DNA of 34,281 bases from a virus. Location of the stretch: the IMG/VR virus record IMGVR_UViG_3300043661_000050, positions 1 through 34,281 of that record; one strand, written 5' to 3'. The notes beneath the pieces are model-generated. The model saw only the letters and a list, made by a program, of their open reading frames with translations, did not search any database and was not told the DNA's origin. Below, one piece after another: positions 28,177-34,216 of the stretch. The position numbers and the translations under genes are program-made. Every line of letters begins with the position of its first letter. The first letter of the stretch is position 1.

Positions 28177-28469
28177 CGTGACCTCCCGCGCTTCTGCTGG
28201 CGAACCCCGGGATCACGGGCACCTTCCTGCGGGGGCGCGGTCACGGTGAGCCGGTAGCCGCGGGGTCCGGGCTCGGCGCGGATGAGGCCGGCGCGGATGG
28301 CACGGTCCACGGCCTGGTAACCGTATTTCAGCGACCCGTGCGGGCCTGCCGCCCGCGCGGGGACGATCTTGGGGCAGCCTGGCGCGGCGGCGACGGCGGC
28401 GACGGCGGCCTTCATGGCCGGCCCGGCGCGGCTCCGCGATCGTGCCCGTCCCCTCGGGAAGACGCTCAC
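28173..28469 (-). CDS. Small winged-helix-like protein (98 aa)
   Basis: A 98-residue protein. After a basic N-terminus (MSVFPRGRARSRSRAGPAMK), residues 48-78 read SLKYGYQAVDRAIRAGLIRA-EPGPRGYRLTVT, which looks like a winged-helix DNA-binding fold with recognition helix AVDRAIRAGL and a wing. The tail ends KRGRSR. It starts and ends in junction cassettes. Possibly an operon regulator or transfer accessory; start chosen because of the GGAGG seen five bases before GTG. Confidence 0.6.
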   Translation of the reverse strand: MSVFPRGRARSRSRAGPAMKAAVAAVAAAPGCPKIVPARAAGPHGSLKYGYQAVDRAIRAGLIRAEPGPRGYRLTVTAPPQEGARDPGVRQQKRGRSR

Positions 28470-28675
28470 CGTGACCTCCTCAGGCGCGCCGGCGCCCACC
28501 CGGGCAGCCGCTCCACGGTCACCCGGAGGTCGGGGTTGCGTGCCGCTGCGGCCAGGCGCGCGGCCAGGTCGACCAGGCCGTGGCACTCGCGGAAACCGGG
28601 CGAGCCGAACGTCAGCGGGTTGACCCGGCTGCCGCTCGCGCTGGTCACGGTGACGATGTGGGTGAGGCTGCTCAT
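28466..28675 (-). CDS. Small transfer-operon protein (69 aa)
   Basis: A 69-residue protein, MSSLTHIVTVTSASGSRVNP then FGSPGFRECHGLVDLAARLA, ending LRRSR. It has a beta-hairpin followed by a helix and one cysteine. The ATG lies in a GGAGGTCACGATGA junction with the upstream gene, and the stop in the next cassette. No family is recognised. Confidence 0.6.
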   Translation of the reverse strand: MSSLTHIVTVTSASGSRVNPLTFGSPGFRECHGLVDLAARLAAAARNPDLRVTVERLPGWAPARLRRSR

Positions 28676-29004
28676 CGTGACCTCCTGCGCGCCGGGGCGC
28701 TGCGGCAGGCATCCGGGCCGTGCTCCCAGGCGGCGGACGGCGCGGGCCGGCGCTCGCGCTGCGGGATCGTGCCATGCTCACGCAGCCGGGCGAACGCCGC
28801 GTCCCGCCGGCGGTAGACCTCACCGTCATCGCGGCGGGGCCTGCCGGTCGCCGGGTTAATCCGGTTCCGGTACACCGGCAGCGACGAGCGCAGCCGGCGG
28901 GTGCGGCGCTCCAGGACGAAGCCCTTACCGGTCTCCAGGTACCGGCGGCGACGGTAGTTGCCGACGCCCTCGGGGAAGGCGCGGGACCAGACGGGAAGCT
29001 TCAC
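28672..29004 (-). CDS. Basic transfer-operon protein (110 aa)
   Basis: A 110-residue protein with pI clearly above neutral: MKLPVWSRAFPEGVGNYRRR, VLERRTRRLRSSLPVYRNRI, then DDGEVYRRRDAAFARLREHG. About one residue in four is arginine. This suggests nucleic-acid binding; there is no known domain. The GTG start is in a junction cassette (GGAGGTCACGGTGA) and the stop in the ATGA variant. Confidence 0.6.
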   Translation of the reverse strand: MKLPVWSRAFPEGVGNYRRRRYLETGKGFVLERRTRRLRSSLPVYRNRINPATGRPRRDDGEVYRRRDAAFARLREHGTIPQRERRPAPSAAWEHGPDACRSAPARRRSR

Positions 29005-29192
29005 CGTGACCTCCCTCTCGGGCGGGAGAAAAAGGCCGAGACGATCTCCTTGCGAAGAACCGCGGGGCGGTCATCGGGCAGGTCCGCAGTCGCCCTGATC
29101 GCCCGGCTGAACGCCCCGTCCTCGGGAAACTCGCGCGCCAGCCGGTCAATCTCGGCGTCACGCCCGGCGCCGGCCAGTTCGGGGTTGCTCAT
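29001..29192 (-). CDS. Small acidic-basic protein (63 aa)
   Basis: A 63-residue protein, MSNPELAGAGRDAEIDRLAR then EFPEDGAFSRAIRATADLPD, ending FFSRPRGRSR. Helical; no cysteines. Its ATG overlaps the stop of the membrane-protein gene (ATGA), and its end forms the first junction cassette of the series. Function unknown. Confidence 0.6.
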   Translation of the reverse strand: MSNPELAGAGRDAEIDRLAREFPEDGAFSRAIRATADLPDDRPAVLRKEIVSAFFSRPRGRSR

Positions 29193-29578
29193 CGCTGCTC
29201 GCCGTCCTTGATTGCCCTGAGCACCGGCACGCCCTCAGGCTGCGCCGTGCCGTGGAAATGGAAGTGCACGTGCTGTGCGGGTGCCGCGATCTGCGGGCGC
29301 TGCGGGCCTGCGCGCAAGCGCTGCTCGCTGCGGTATGCCGCGACCTGCTCGGGCAGCGGGGGCAACTGCCGGCCGTGCCTGCGCCACACCACCACGACGG
29401 CAGCGGCAGCGGCGGCAACGACGGCCGCTACGCAGGCGAGCACGATCTCCGCCAGCGAGGTCAGCGCGGCGGCGAGGGTGGTGAGCGCTCCCGAGCCGGC
29501 CAGCAGCACGGCGGCGATGACGGCTACCGGCACCAGGGCGCTGCCGCCGGTTCCGGTCGTTTTCCAGGTCCCGTTCAC
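29189..29578 (-). CDS. Membrane protein of the transfer operon (129 aa)
   Basis: A 129-residue protein with two membrane helices (SALVPVAVIAAVLLAGSGAL and LACVAAVVAAAAAAVVVVW) and a basic cytoplasmic tail that contains the unusual HVHFHFHG, a possible metal site. It resembles the small membrane proteins of actinomycete conjugative elements in size and placement only. The GTG start overlaps the preceding stop, and the stop overlaps the next ATG. Confidence 0.65.
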   Translation of the reverse strand: MNGTWKTTGTGGSALVPVAVIAAVLLAGSGALTTLAAALTSLAEIVLACVAAVVAAAAAAVVVVWRRHGRQLPPLPEQVAAYRSEQRLRAGPQRPQIAAPAQHVHFHFHGTAQPEGVPVLRAIKDGEQR

Positions 29579-29808
29579 GAGCCGTCCTTTCCCGCGCCGA
29601 AGATGACCGCGAGCAGCCGGCGGCGTTCCCGCGTCCCGTGGCAGGCGGGGCAGCGGCCGTACGCCCGGTCAGTCGAGCCGGGGTTACGGCCGGCCCGGCG
29701 GCGGCAGAACGGGCACGGCGCGTAGGGCCGGCGGCGGGCGTCCCAGCGCAGGACGAAGAACGCCGGGACGCTCATGGCGGCCAGGACGATGCCGGCCTCG
29801 CCGCTCAT
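29575..29808 (-). CDS. Small zinc-ribbon membrane-associated protein (77 aa)
   Basis: A 77-residue protein. The N-terminus MSGEAGIVLAAMSVPAFFVL could be a membrane helix, followed by CPFCRRRAGRN and RCPACHGTRERRR, two knuckles of a zinc ribbon similar to DnaJ-type CxxC repeats. Coupled on both sides (ATGA and GTGA overlaps). Possibly a membrane-held adaptor for the transfer proteins; inference only. Confidence 0.6.
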   Translation of the reverse strand: MSGEAGIVLAAMSVPAFFVLRWDARRRPYAPCPFCRRRAGRNPGSTDRAYGRCPACHGTRERRRLLAVIFGAGKDGS

Positions 29809-30053
29809 GCCGGTGCCTCAGCGCGCCACTGGCGCCCGAACTCGCGGATGTCCACCGACCGGCCCGAGCCGATCGCCGTCAGGAGATCGGCGACGAAGGC
29901 AGCGGGGAACCGGTACGCCGAGCGCGCGCGGTGGCCGGGGATGTCACCGTCCGCGAACATGCGGATGATCGTCACCGGGGATACGCGCAGCGTGGCGGCT
30001 GCCTCCGCTGCCGTGAGCCATGTGCCGTCCGGAGCGACTGCCTGAGCTGTCAT
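29805..30053 (-). CDS. Excisionase-like helix-turn-helix protein (82 aa)
   Basis: An 82-residue protein, first gene of the transfer operon. WLTAAEAAATLRVSPVTIIR followed by MFADGDIPGHRARSAYRFPA is the HTH_17/MerR-like winged helix of excisionases and small activators. AAAGGA lies seven bases before ATG 30053, and a good promoter is found 40 bases upstream. As first gene of an operon in an integrative element, opposite a GntR repressor, an excisionase or transfer-activator role is plausible. The cognate integrase is not in the window. Confidence 0.7.
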   Translation of the reverse strand: MTAQAVAPDGTWLTAAEAAATLRVSPVTIIRMFADGDIPGHRARSAYRFPAAFVADLLTAIGSGRSVDIREFGRQWRAEAPA

Positions 30054-30084
30054 CCGTGATCCTTTGCTGTACGCGCTAAGGCTT

Positions 30085-30096
30085 CTGTAGCTACAG
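30085..30096. promoter_or_regulatory. Perfect palindrome CTGTAGCTACAG on the transfer promoter
   Basis: A 12-base perfect palindrome that overlaps the -10 of the transfer operon. It is a likely operator for the divergent GntR protein. Confidence 0.55.
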
Positions 30097-30120
30097 TAAC
30101 ACTCACCCGGCCCCGGTCAA
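30093..30120 (-). promoter_or_regulatory. Promoter of the transfer operon
   Basis: On the minus strand TTGACC (30120-30115), a 16-base spacer and TACTGT (30098-30093). It points to the excisionase-like gene at 30053. Confidence 0.6.
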
Positions 30121-30171
30121 GCCTTCGTCCAGGCTCGCCCTGTCGGGCGCAGGCCCTTCTCCTGTACTGTG

Positions 30172-30192
30172 CTGTTTGTACGTACCGAACAG
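30172..30192. promoter_or_regulatory. Imperfect inverted repeat before the GntR gene
   Basis: CTGTT (30172-30176) and AACAG (30188-30192) are symmetrical arms around TACGTA, 15 bases before the GntR start. The arms share CTGT/ACAG with the palindrome at 30085, so self-control by the same protein is possible. The promoter of gntR itself is not clear. Confidence 0.45.
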
Positions 30193-30207
30193 CCATAAGG
30201 GGCACCG

Positions 30208-30966
30208 ATGCGCGAGCCGCACCTGCACGAGACGGTCGCGGCCGTCCTGCGGGACGCGATCAGGAGCGGGAAGCTCGCGCCCGGCGGCGATGTGCCCGCC
30301 GAGGAGGAGCTTGCCCGCGAGCACGGAGTGAGCCGCGACACGGTACGGCGGGCGATCGGCACCCTCGAACGCGAGGGACTGCTCACCGCCGGTCACGGCC
30401 GCGCGGGGCGCAGGGTGCAGACACGCGACGTGCTCACCTTCTGGGGATCGCGCAGCGAGTCGATCGCCCGCGCCGGCGAGCGGGAGCGCGCTGGCGTGGA
30501 CGCCTGGGTGGCGGACTGCGCCGAGCAGGGCCACGAAGGCACGCAGTCAATCGCCGTGGCGGTCGAGCACCCGGATCCCGCCATGATCAGGCGCCTGGGG
30601 CTGGCACCCGGAGAGGCCGTCGTAGTGCGCAAGCGCGTCCGCTACCTCGACGGCCGGCCGAGCAACATCAGCGACACGTACTACCCGCACTCGATCGCCG
30701 GGGACACGCCCATCATGCATCCCGCCGACGTGACCCAGGGCATCGTCCAGCTCATGCTGGACATGGGCCACCGGCAGGTCCGTTACGACGACGAGCTGGA
30801 GACCCGCATGCCGGCTCCGGACGAGGTAGAGGCCCTCCGCATCCCGCCGGGCTGGCCCGTGCTGGTGCAGACCCGCACCGGCTTCACCGCCGAGCGCCCG
30901 GTGAAAGTGAGCATCACCATCTGGCCGGGGGACCGGGCGCGCCTGGTCTACGAGCTGCCAGCATGA
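30208..30966 (+). CDS. GntR-family repressor with UTRA domain (KorSA/TraR-like)
   Basis: A 252-residue regulator. Residues 5-70 are the winged helix: TVAAVLRDAIRSGKLAPGGD, then ELAREHGVSRDTVRRAIGTL and EREGLLTAGHGRAGR. Residues 100-245 form a UTRA ligand-binding domain (VVRKRVRYLDGRPSNISDTY is its core). In Streptomyces integrative elements such as pSAM2, proteins of this type repress transfer and their own gene. It is divergent from the transfer operon with palindromes between. AAGGGG lies six bases before ATG. The effector is unknown. Confidence 0.85.
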   Translation: MREPHLHETVAAVLRDAIRSGKLAPGGDVPAEEELAREHGVSRDTVRRAIGTLEREGLLTAGHGRAGRRVQTRDVLTFWGSRSESIARAGERERAGVDAWVADCAEQGHEGTQSIAVAVEHPDPAMIRRLGLAPGEAVVVRKRVRYLDGRPSNISDTYYPHSIAGDTPIMHPADVTQGIVQLMLDMGHRQVRYDDELETRMPAPDEVEALRIPPGWPVLVQTRTGFTAERPVKVSITIWPGDRARLVYELPA

Positions 30967-31580
30967 TCCTCACCCGCGCCACGGCCGCCGACCTGCCGGA
31001 AGTGCTGGCCCTGCTCAACGATGCCGCCGCAAGGCTGCACGCCCGCGGCATCAGCCAGTGGCCGCGCCAGTTCGGCCAGGACCGGATAGGCCCGATGGTC
31101 GGGCGCGGTGACGTGCTGCTCGTGCGTGACGGCGGCATCCCGGCCGCGACGGCAGCGGTGACGGCGGCCGGCGACCCGGACTTCTGGACCGCGCGCGAGC
31201 TGGCCGAGCCCGCGTCGTACGTGTCCAAGGCCGCCCGGGCCGGCGGTTACGCCGGTCTCGGGGAGATGCTTCTGCGGTGGATCACCGACGCAGCCGACGC
31301 CAGGGGCGACCGGTGGGTCCGCCTCGATGCCTGGCGGGACAATCCCGGCCTGCACGCCTACTACGCGCGACGGCGATGGCAGCACGTGCGCACGGTGCCC
31401 GCGCCGCACCGTAACTCGGGGGCGCTGTTCCAGCGGCTGGCGCTGCCGGACCCGCCGGCGCGGGCAGCGTTCACCTCGGATGCCGGCCTGCCGCCCCAGC
31501 CCGCTCCCGCGCGGCAGCCGGTGGTGATCCGCACGGCGATGGGCGTCGCTTACTCGCCGTCTGACCACGGGGTAGCGTGA
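30963..31580 (+). CDS. GNAT-family N-acetyltransferase
   Basis: A 205-residue protein. The N-terminus MILTRATAADLPEVLALLND is a classical GNAT start; motif A is in KAARAGGYAGLGEMLLRWIT (acetyl-CoA loop) and motif B in RLDAWRDNPGLHAYYARRRW. A Pro-rich tail of 45 residues follows. Its ATG overlaps the GntR stop (ATGA), so it is co-transcribed with the repressor. The substrate cannot be told; GNAT genes next to gntR occur in actinomycete elements and may act on drugs, nucleotides or proteins. Confidence 0.8.
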   Translation: MILTRATAADLPEVLALLNDAAARLHARGISQWPRQFGQDRIGPMVGRGDVLLVRDGGIPAATAAVTAAGDPDFWTARELAEPASYVSKAARAGGYAGLGEMLLRWITDAADARGDRWVRLDAWRDNPGLHAYYARRRWQHVRTVPAPHRNSGALFQRLALPDPPARAAFTSDAGLPPQPAPARQPVVIRTAMGVAYSPSDHGVA

Positions 31581-31798
31581 GTCGCACCAGTACGAGGCGC
31601 CTGGCGGGAGAAGCCGTGAGCCGCACCCGCATAGAGATCGACCTCAACGTCCGGGTGCGCGGCGGCCAGGCTTTCGCCGGCTACGAGGACACCGACGGCG
31701 CGGTGGCAGCCGGGGATGCGGTGGTGACGGAGGTCGACCGGGAACGCCGCCTGATCTTTCTCGCCGTGGACTGGCAGTCGCTCCGGGAGGAGTCCTAG
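31577..31798 (+). CDS. Small hypothetical protein (73 aa)
   Basis: A 73-residue protein, with beta-rich core TRIEIDLNVRVRGGQAFAGY and RERRLIFLAVDWQSL. The GTG at 31577 overlaps the GNAT stop; a second GTG at 31616 would give a 60-residue protein. Third gene of the GntR operon. No family recognised. The 72 bases that follow contain no clear terminator. Confidence 0.6.
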   Translation: MSRTSTRRLAGEAVSRTRIEIDLNVRVRGGQAFAGYEDTDGAVAAGDAVVTEVDRERRLIFLAVDWQSLREES

Positions 31799-31870
31799 CT
31801 GCTACGGTCGGTACCACGACCAGATCATCCGCGTAAGACGCACGGCTACTTACGGACTTACGGAGGACCG

Positions 31871-31981
31871 ATGACGGCGCCAGCCGAGCGCAGCAGAACA
31901 GGGAGCCCTGGCGTCACCGCGCCGGGTCTTTCTGCTGTCAGCCGTCGCCCCGGCAGAGGGCATCCCACGCCTGGCAGGTAA
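31871..31981 (+). CDS. Possible very small protein (36 aa)
   Basis: ATG 31871 is preceded by GGAGG with five bases between, a better site than most in this window. The frame reads MTAPAERSRTGSPGVTAPGL and ends in a Pro/Arg-rich tail at TAA 31981. It is low complexity and overlaps the opposite gene at its end, so it may be a leader peptide or chance. Confidence 0.25.
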   Translation: MTAPAERSRTGSPGVTAPGLSAVSRRPGRGHPTPGR

Positions 31982-32132
31982 GGCACCCGGTGCCGGCGCA
32001 CTGGTCAGCGTGCAGCTCGGCCGTGTACAGGCCGGCCACGGCTCGCTTGCGGGCGCGCCGTCCGCTGCGTAACGCGGCGGCTAAACGCGAGTACCAGGGG
32101 AGGCTGGGGGAGGCTGCGGCGTGGCGGGGCAT
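31938..32132 (-). CDS. Small cysteine protein (64 aa)
   Basis: A 64-residue protein, basic in the first half (YSRLAAALRSGRRARKRAVA) and with a Cys/His cluster at the end: ELHADQCAGTGCLTCQAWDA then LC. No ribosome site; TAGGAT stands six bases before ATG, so it is probably leaderless. Divergent from the leaderless gene at 32177; the two -10 hexamers are 20 bases apart. Function unknown, probably metal binding. Confidence 0.55.
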   Translation of the reverse strand: MPRHAAASPSLPWYSRLAAALRSGRRARKRAVAGLYTAELHADQCAGTGCLTCQAWDALCRGDG

Positions 32133-32138
32133 GGCGCG

Positions 32139-32144
32139 ATCCTA
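32139..32144 (-). promoter_or_regulatory. Candidate leaderless -10 (TAGGAT) for the gene at 32132
   Basis: TAGGAT on the minus strand, then CGCGCC and ATG. Confidence 0.5.
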
Positions 32145-32164
32145 GCGCCCGGATGGGCGCCCGC

Positions 32165-32170
32165 TAGGCT
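32165..32170 (+). promoter_or_regulatory. Candidate leaderless -10 (TAGGCT) for the gene at 32177
   Basis: TAGGCT then GATCCC and GTG 32177. It is the same hexamer as at 11545. Confidence 0.5.
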
Positions 32171-32176
32171 GATCCC

Positions 32177-32632
32177 GTGTGGTGCGACAGCTTCGACGCT
32201 GACTTGCTGAAGGTAGTACCCGGCGCGGCGGAAGCCCTGGGCGAGACTGCCGGCCTCGAGCTGACGACCTTTAGCAGGACGACCGGCGGGAAGATCAATG
32301 CGCCGTCGTGCTGGCACGCGGACGCGGGGCTCGCGTCGTTCTTCTGGACCGGCCCGCAGCACAAGCCTGGTCCCTTCTACTACACGAACCAGCCGGAGGC
32401 GGCATGCACGTTCCTGGAGGCCGTCCGCGATGAGTGGGTCCACTCGGCGGTCGTGGTCGTCGACGGCTGGGTGGTGTGGTGTCCTCCGGTGCGGCTGATG
32501 GAGCGGCTGATGTATGACCTGCGGGGGTGGACAGTGCTGGACGGCGGCGAGCGGGAGAAGATCCGGGGCGATGTGCTCGCTTCGCTGAGGAGCGCGGCTA
32601 TGCGGGTTGCCCGGATCCCGGCAGGTAGATAA
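32177..32632 (+). CDS. Hypothetical protein (151 aa)
   Basis: A 151-residue soluble protein starting MWCDSFDADLLKVVPGAAEA, then APSCWHADAGLASFFWTGPQ, YYTNQPEAACTFLEAVRDEW and VVVVDGWVVWCPPVRLMERL. It is rich in Trp and Cys, without CxxC pairs. No family recognised. GTG start without ribosome site, TAGGCT six bases upstream. Followed after 47 bases by another small gene on the same strand. Confidence 0.6.
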   Translation: MWCDSFDADLLKVVPGAAEALGETAGLELTTFSRTTGGKINAPSCWHADAGLASFFWTGPQHKPGPFYYTNQPEAACTFLEAVRDEWVHSAVVVVDGWVVWCPPVRLMERLMYDLRGWTVLDGGEREKIRGDVLASLRSAAMRVARIPAGR

Positions 32633-32679
32633 TACCTGCCCCTGGGTCACTTCCCCGAGCGCGTGCTCTACTGGACCGC

Positions 32680-32901
32680 ATGGGCGTCTCGGTGTTCGCG
32701 TCCGGTGCCAGGCCCTCTCGCTGCCGGTACGGGCACGAGTGGGGGCCGGGCAGGATCCTTGTCGGGTGGACGCCGTGCGACTGCCCGGCGGCGATGGCGA
32801 ACCCTGGCGGCCAGGGCCACCACTACGTCAGGTGTGATCCTCCGGCGGCCCGGTGCCCGCAAGTCTGGTATGACCCGCCGTGCCGCGCTACCGTGGGGTG
32901 A
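32680..32901 (+). CDS. Small Cys/His-rich protein (73 aa)
   Basis: A 73-residue protein, MGVSVFASGARPSRCRYGHE then a CDCPAAMANPGGQGHHYVRC segment and RCPQVWYDPPC. Cys and His residues in this spacing suggest a zinc-binding domain. TCTACT stands seven bases before ATG, a poor TANNNT match, and there is no good ribosome site. It ends two bases before the terminator stem. Confidence 0.55.
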   Translation: MGVSVFASGARPSRCRYGHEWGPGRILVGWTPCDCPAAMANPGGQGHHYVRCDPPAARCPQVWYDPPCRATVG

Positions 32902-32903
32902 GT

Positions 32904-32971
32904 CCCCGCGCCGGCTCCATCGGGGAAGAGTGCCTTGCTGACACTCGGCATTTCCGGCGCGGGGCTTTTTT
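32904..32971 (+). terminator. Intrinsic terminator with a long loop
   Basis: CCCCGCGCCGG (32904-32914) pairs perfectly with CCGGCGCGGGG (32954-32964), then C and six Ts. The 39-base loop is unusually long and holds one arm of a separate 15-base inverted repeat. Confidence 0.8.
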
Positions 32972-33035
32972 CTTGCCGGATGCGCTTGACAGGGCGGGCT
33001 CCATTCGGGCACTATTAGGTGTGTCAGCAAGGCAC
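32930..33035. repeat. 15-base inverted repeat across the terminator and a leader
   Basis: GTGCCTTGCTGACAC at 32930-32944 and its exact reverse complement GTGTCAGCAAGGCAC at 33021-33035, 76 bases apart. The first arm is in the terminator loop and the second at the expected 5' end of the next message. Confidence 0.85.
32986..33015 (+). promoter_or_regulatory. Promoter for the gene at 33054
   Basis: TTGACA (32986-32991), an 18-base spacer and CACTAT (33010-33015). Transcription would start at about 33021, at the second arm of the inverted repeat. This region is less GC-rich than its surroundings. Confidence 0.6.
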
Positions 33036-33053
33036 CGCCCGAAGGAGCAAAAG

Positions 33054-33397
33054 ATGACCGAGATCGTCCCCGGAACCTACGAGGTCCGGTTCGCCGGCCC
33101 GCGCCTGTCCGACAAGCGCTTCCGCGACGCGCTGGACATGATCAAGAATACCGGCGCCGCATACGACCAGGGCACCCGCAAGTGGACCGTCACCCTCACG
33201 CAGCCCGAGACGCAGATCACACGTGCGGCGCCTGCATCGACGGCGTGCCGGTCTTCTCATACGACTGTGCCTCCGACGGGACCTGCAAGCGCTGCGGCGG
33301 CACCCTGGAAGTCACCGTCACGCCGGAGATGGCCGGCGCGGACGAGCTGTACTGGCTGGAGCGCAGTTACGACGCCGAGGTCACCAGGACCGGCTGA
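33054..33397 (+). pseudogene. Zinc-ribbon gene read in two frames
   Basis: From ATG 33054 (GGAG about nine bases upstream) a convincing protein is read: MTEIVPGTYEVRFAGPRLSD, KRFRDALDMIKNTGAAYDQG, TRKWTVTL. From about 33200 the sense is one frame back: DHTCGACIDGVPVFSYDCAS then GTCKRCGGTLEVTV and a Tyr/Glu-rich end at TGA 33397, with CGAC and CKRC as zinc knuckles. So either one gene has lost frame (-1) or a second gene starts at GTG 33182 inside the first. The first frame runs on to 33500 as low-complexity text. No slippery heptamer is seen. Confidence 0.5.
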
Positions 33398-33558
33398 GCC
33401 ATCGGCATGCTGGGCGCCGTGGCACCTGGAGCCGGTCACCGAACGCGAGAACCTGCGGCGAGCCGGCAGGACGACTCGTGCCCGCACAGCTACCCGCTGA
33501 CCAACCGGCGCGCTAAGACCAGTCCCCGCCACGACGGCGGGCGAAAGGAGCAAGTGAC

Positions 33559-34071
33559 ATGAGTACCACGAAGACCTTTGAATGCGCATTCTGCGGCCAC
33601 GCTGGTGAGCTTGTGACAGCCCGGCGGCTCGGGTGGACTGGAGCCGTGCGCCCGACCGGCGAGGACGTCGCTGACGCGGAGCGGCTGGGCATCCTGACGA
33701 TATGCCGGGATGATGCCGCCTGCGCGGGCAGGTACATCGTCAGGTACGTCTTGGAGCACCCGGGGTGCTCCAAGTGGGACCTCGCGAAGCACCTTGATCC
33801 CGCGTACGCCGCTCCGGAGGGCTACCGCGCGGTCAATGACGCGATGCTGGCCGGGCTGATCGAGGCGCAGCCCGGCCAGCACGTCGGGGAGACGCTGCAC
33901 GTCAGCACGTCCGCTAGCTGCCGCGCCGGGGACTGCGAGGCGGCGGCGGTAACGGGATGCGCTGGCTGCTTGCAGCGGTACTGCGCGGACCACGTGACGG
34001 ACAGGCTGGGACGGGTCGAGTGCCTGGACTGTGACCGGCTTAGGTACCGGCAGCCGTCCTGGACGCGCTGA
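33559..34071 (+). CDS. Zinc-binding protein with winged-helix-like middle (170 aa)
   Basis: A 170-residue protein. The N-terminus has CAFCGHAGELVTARRLGW (first knuckle) and a TICRDDAACAGRY segment. The middle YVLEHPGCSKWDLAKHLDPA followed by GYRAVNDAMLAGLIEAQPGQ resembles a winged helix. The C-terminus has SCRAGDCEAAAVTGCAGCLQ, YCADHV and ECLDC, a second metal-binding unit with about seven Cys/His. AAAGGAG stands about nine bases before ATG. Probably a DNA- or protein-binding regulator; the family is not named. A strong hairpin follows the gene. Confidence 0.65.
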   Translation: MSTTKTFECAFCGHAGELVTARRLGWTGAVRPTGEDVADAERLGILTICRDDAACAGRYIVRYVLEHPGCSKWDLAKHLDPAYAAPEGYRAVNDAMLAGLIEAQPGQHVGETLHVSTSASCRAGDCEAAAVTGCAGCLQRYCADHVTDRLGRVECLDCDRLRYRQPSWTR

Positions 34072-34096
34072 CGCGGCTCGCCGCATCGCTAAGACG

Positions 34097-34127
34097 CCCC
34101 GTGCCGGTTACTTCCCCCGGCACGGGG
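34097..34127 (+). terminator. Strong hairpin after the gene at 33559
   Basis: CCCCGTGCCGG (34097-34107) and CCGGCACGGGG (34117-34127) form an 11-pair stem with a 9-base loop. No T-run follows; such U-less hairpins end many actinomycete genes. Confidence 0.6.
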
Positions 34128-34216
34128 CGCAGGGCGAGGACCACGGCCCGCGCCGGCATTCCGAGAGTTACCGGCGCGTTGCTGTTTAAGCGGCCGATAA
34201 GAGAGAGGCTGACCAG

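Noticed and set aside
33407-33562. 51-codon frame ending in an ATGA overlap with the gene at 33559
   Set aside because: The overlap is attractive, but composition is low complexity, the ATG has no ribosome site and the neighbouring frame reads equally well.
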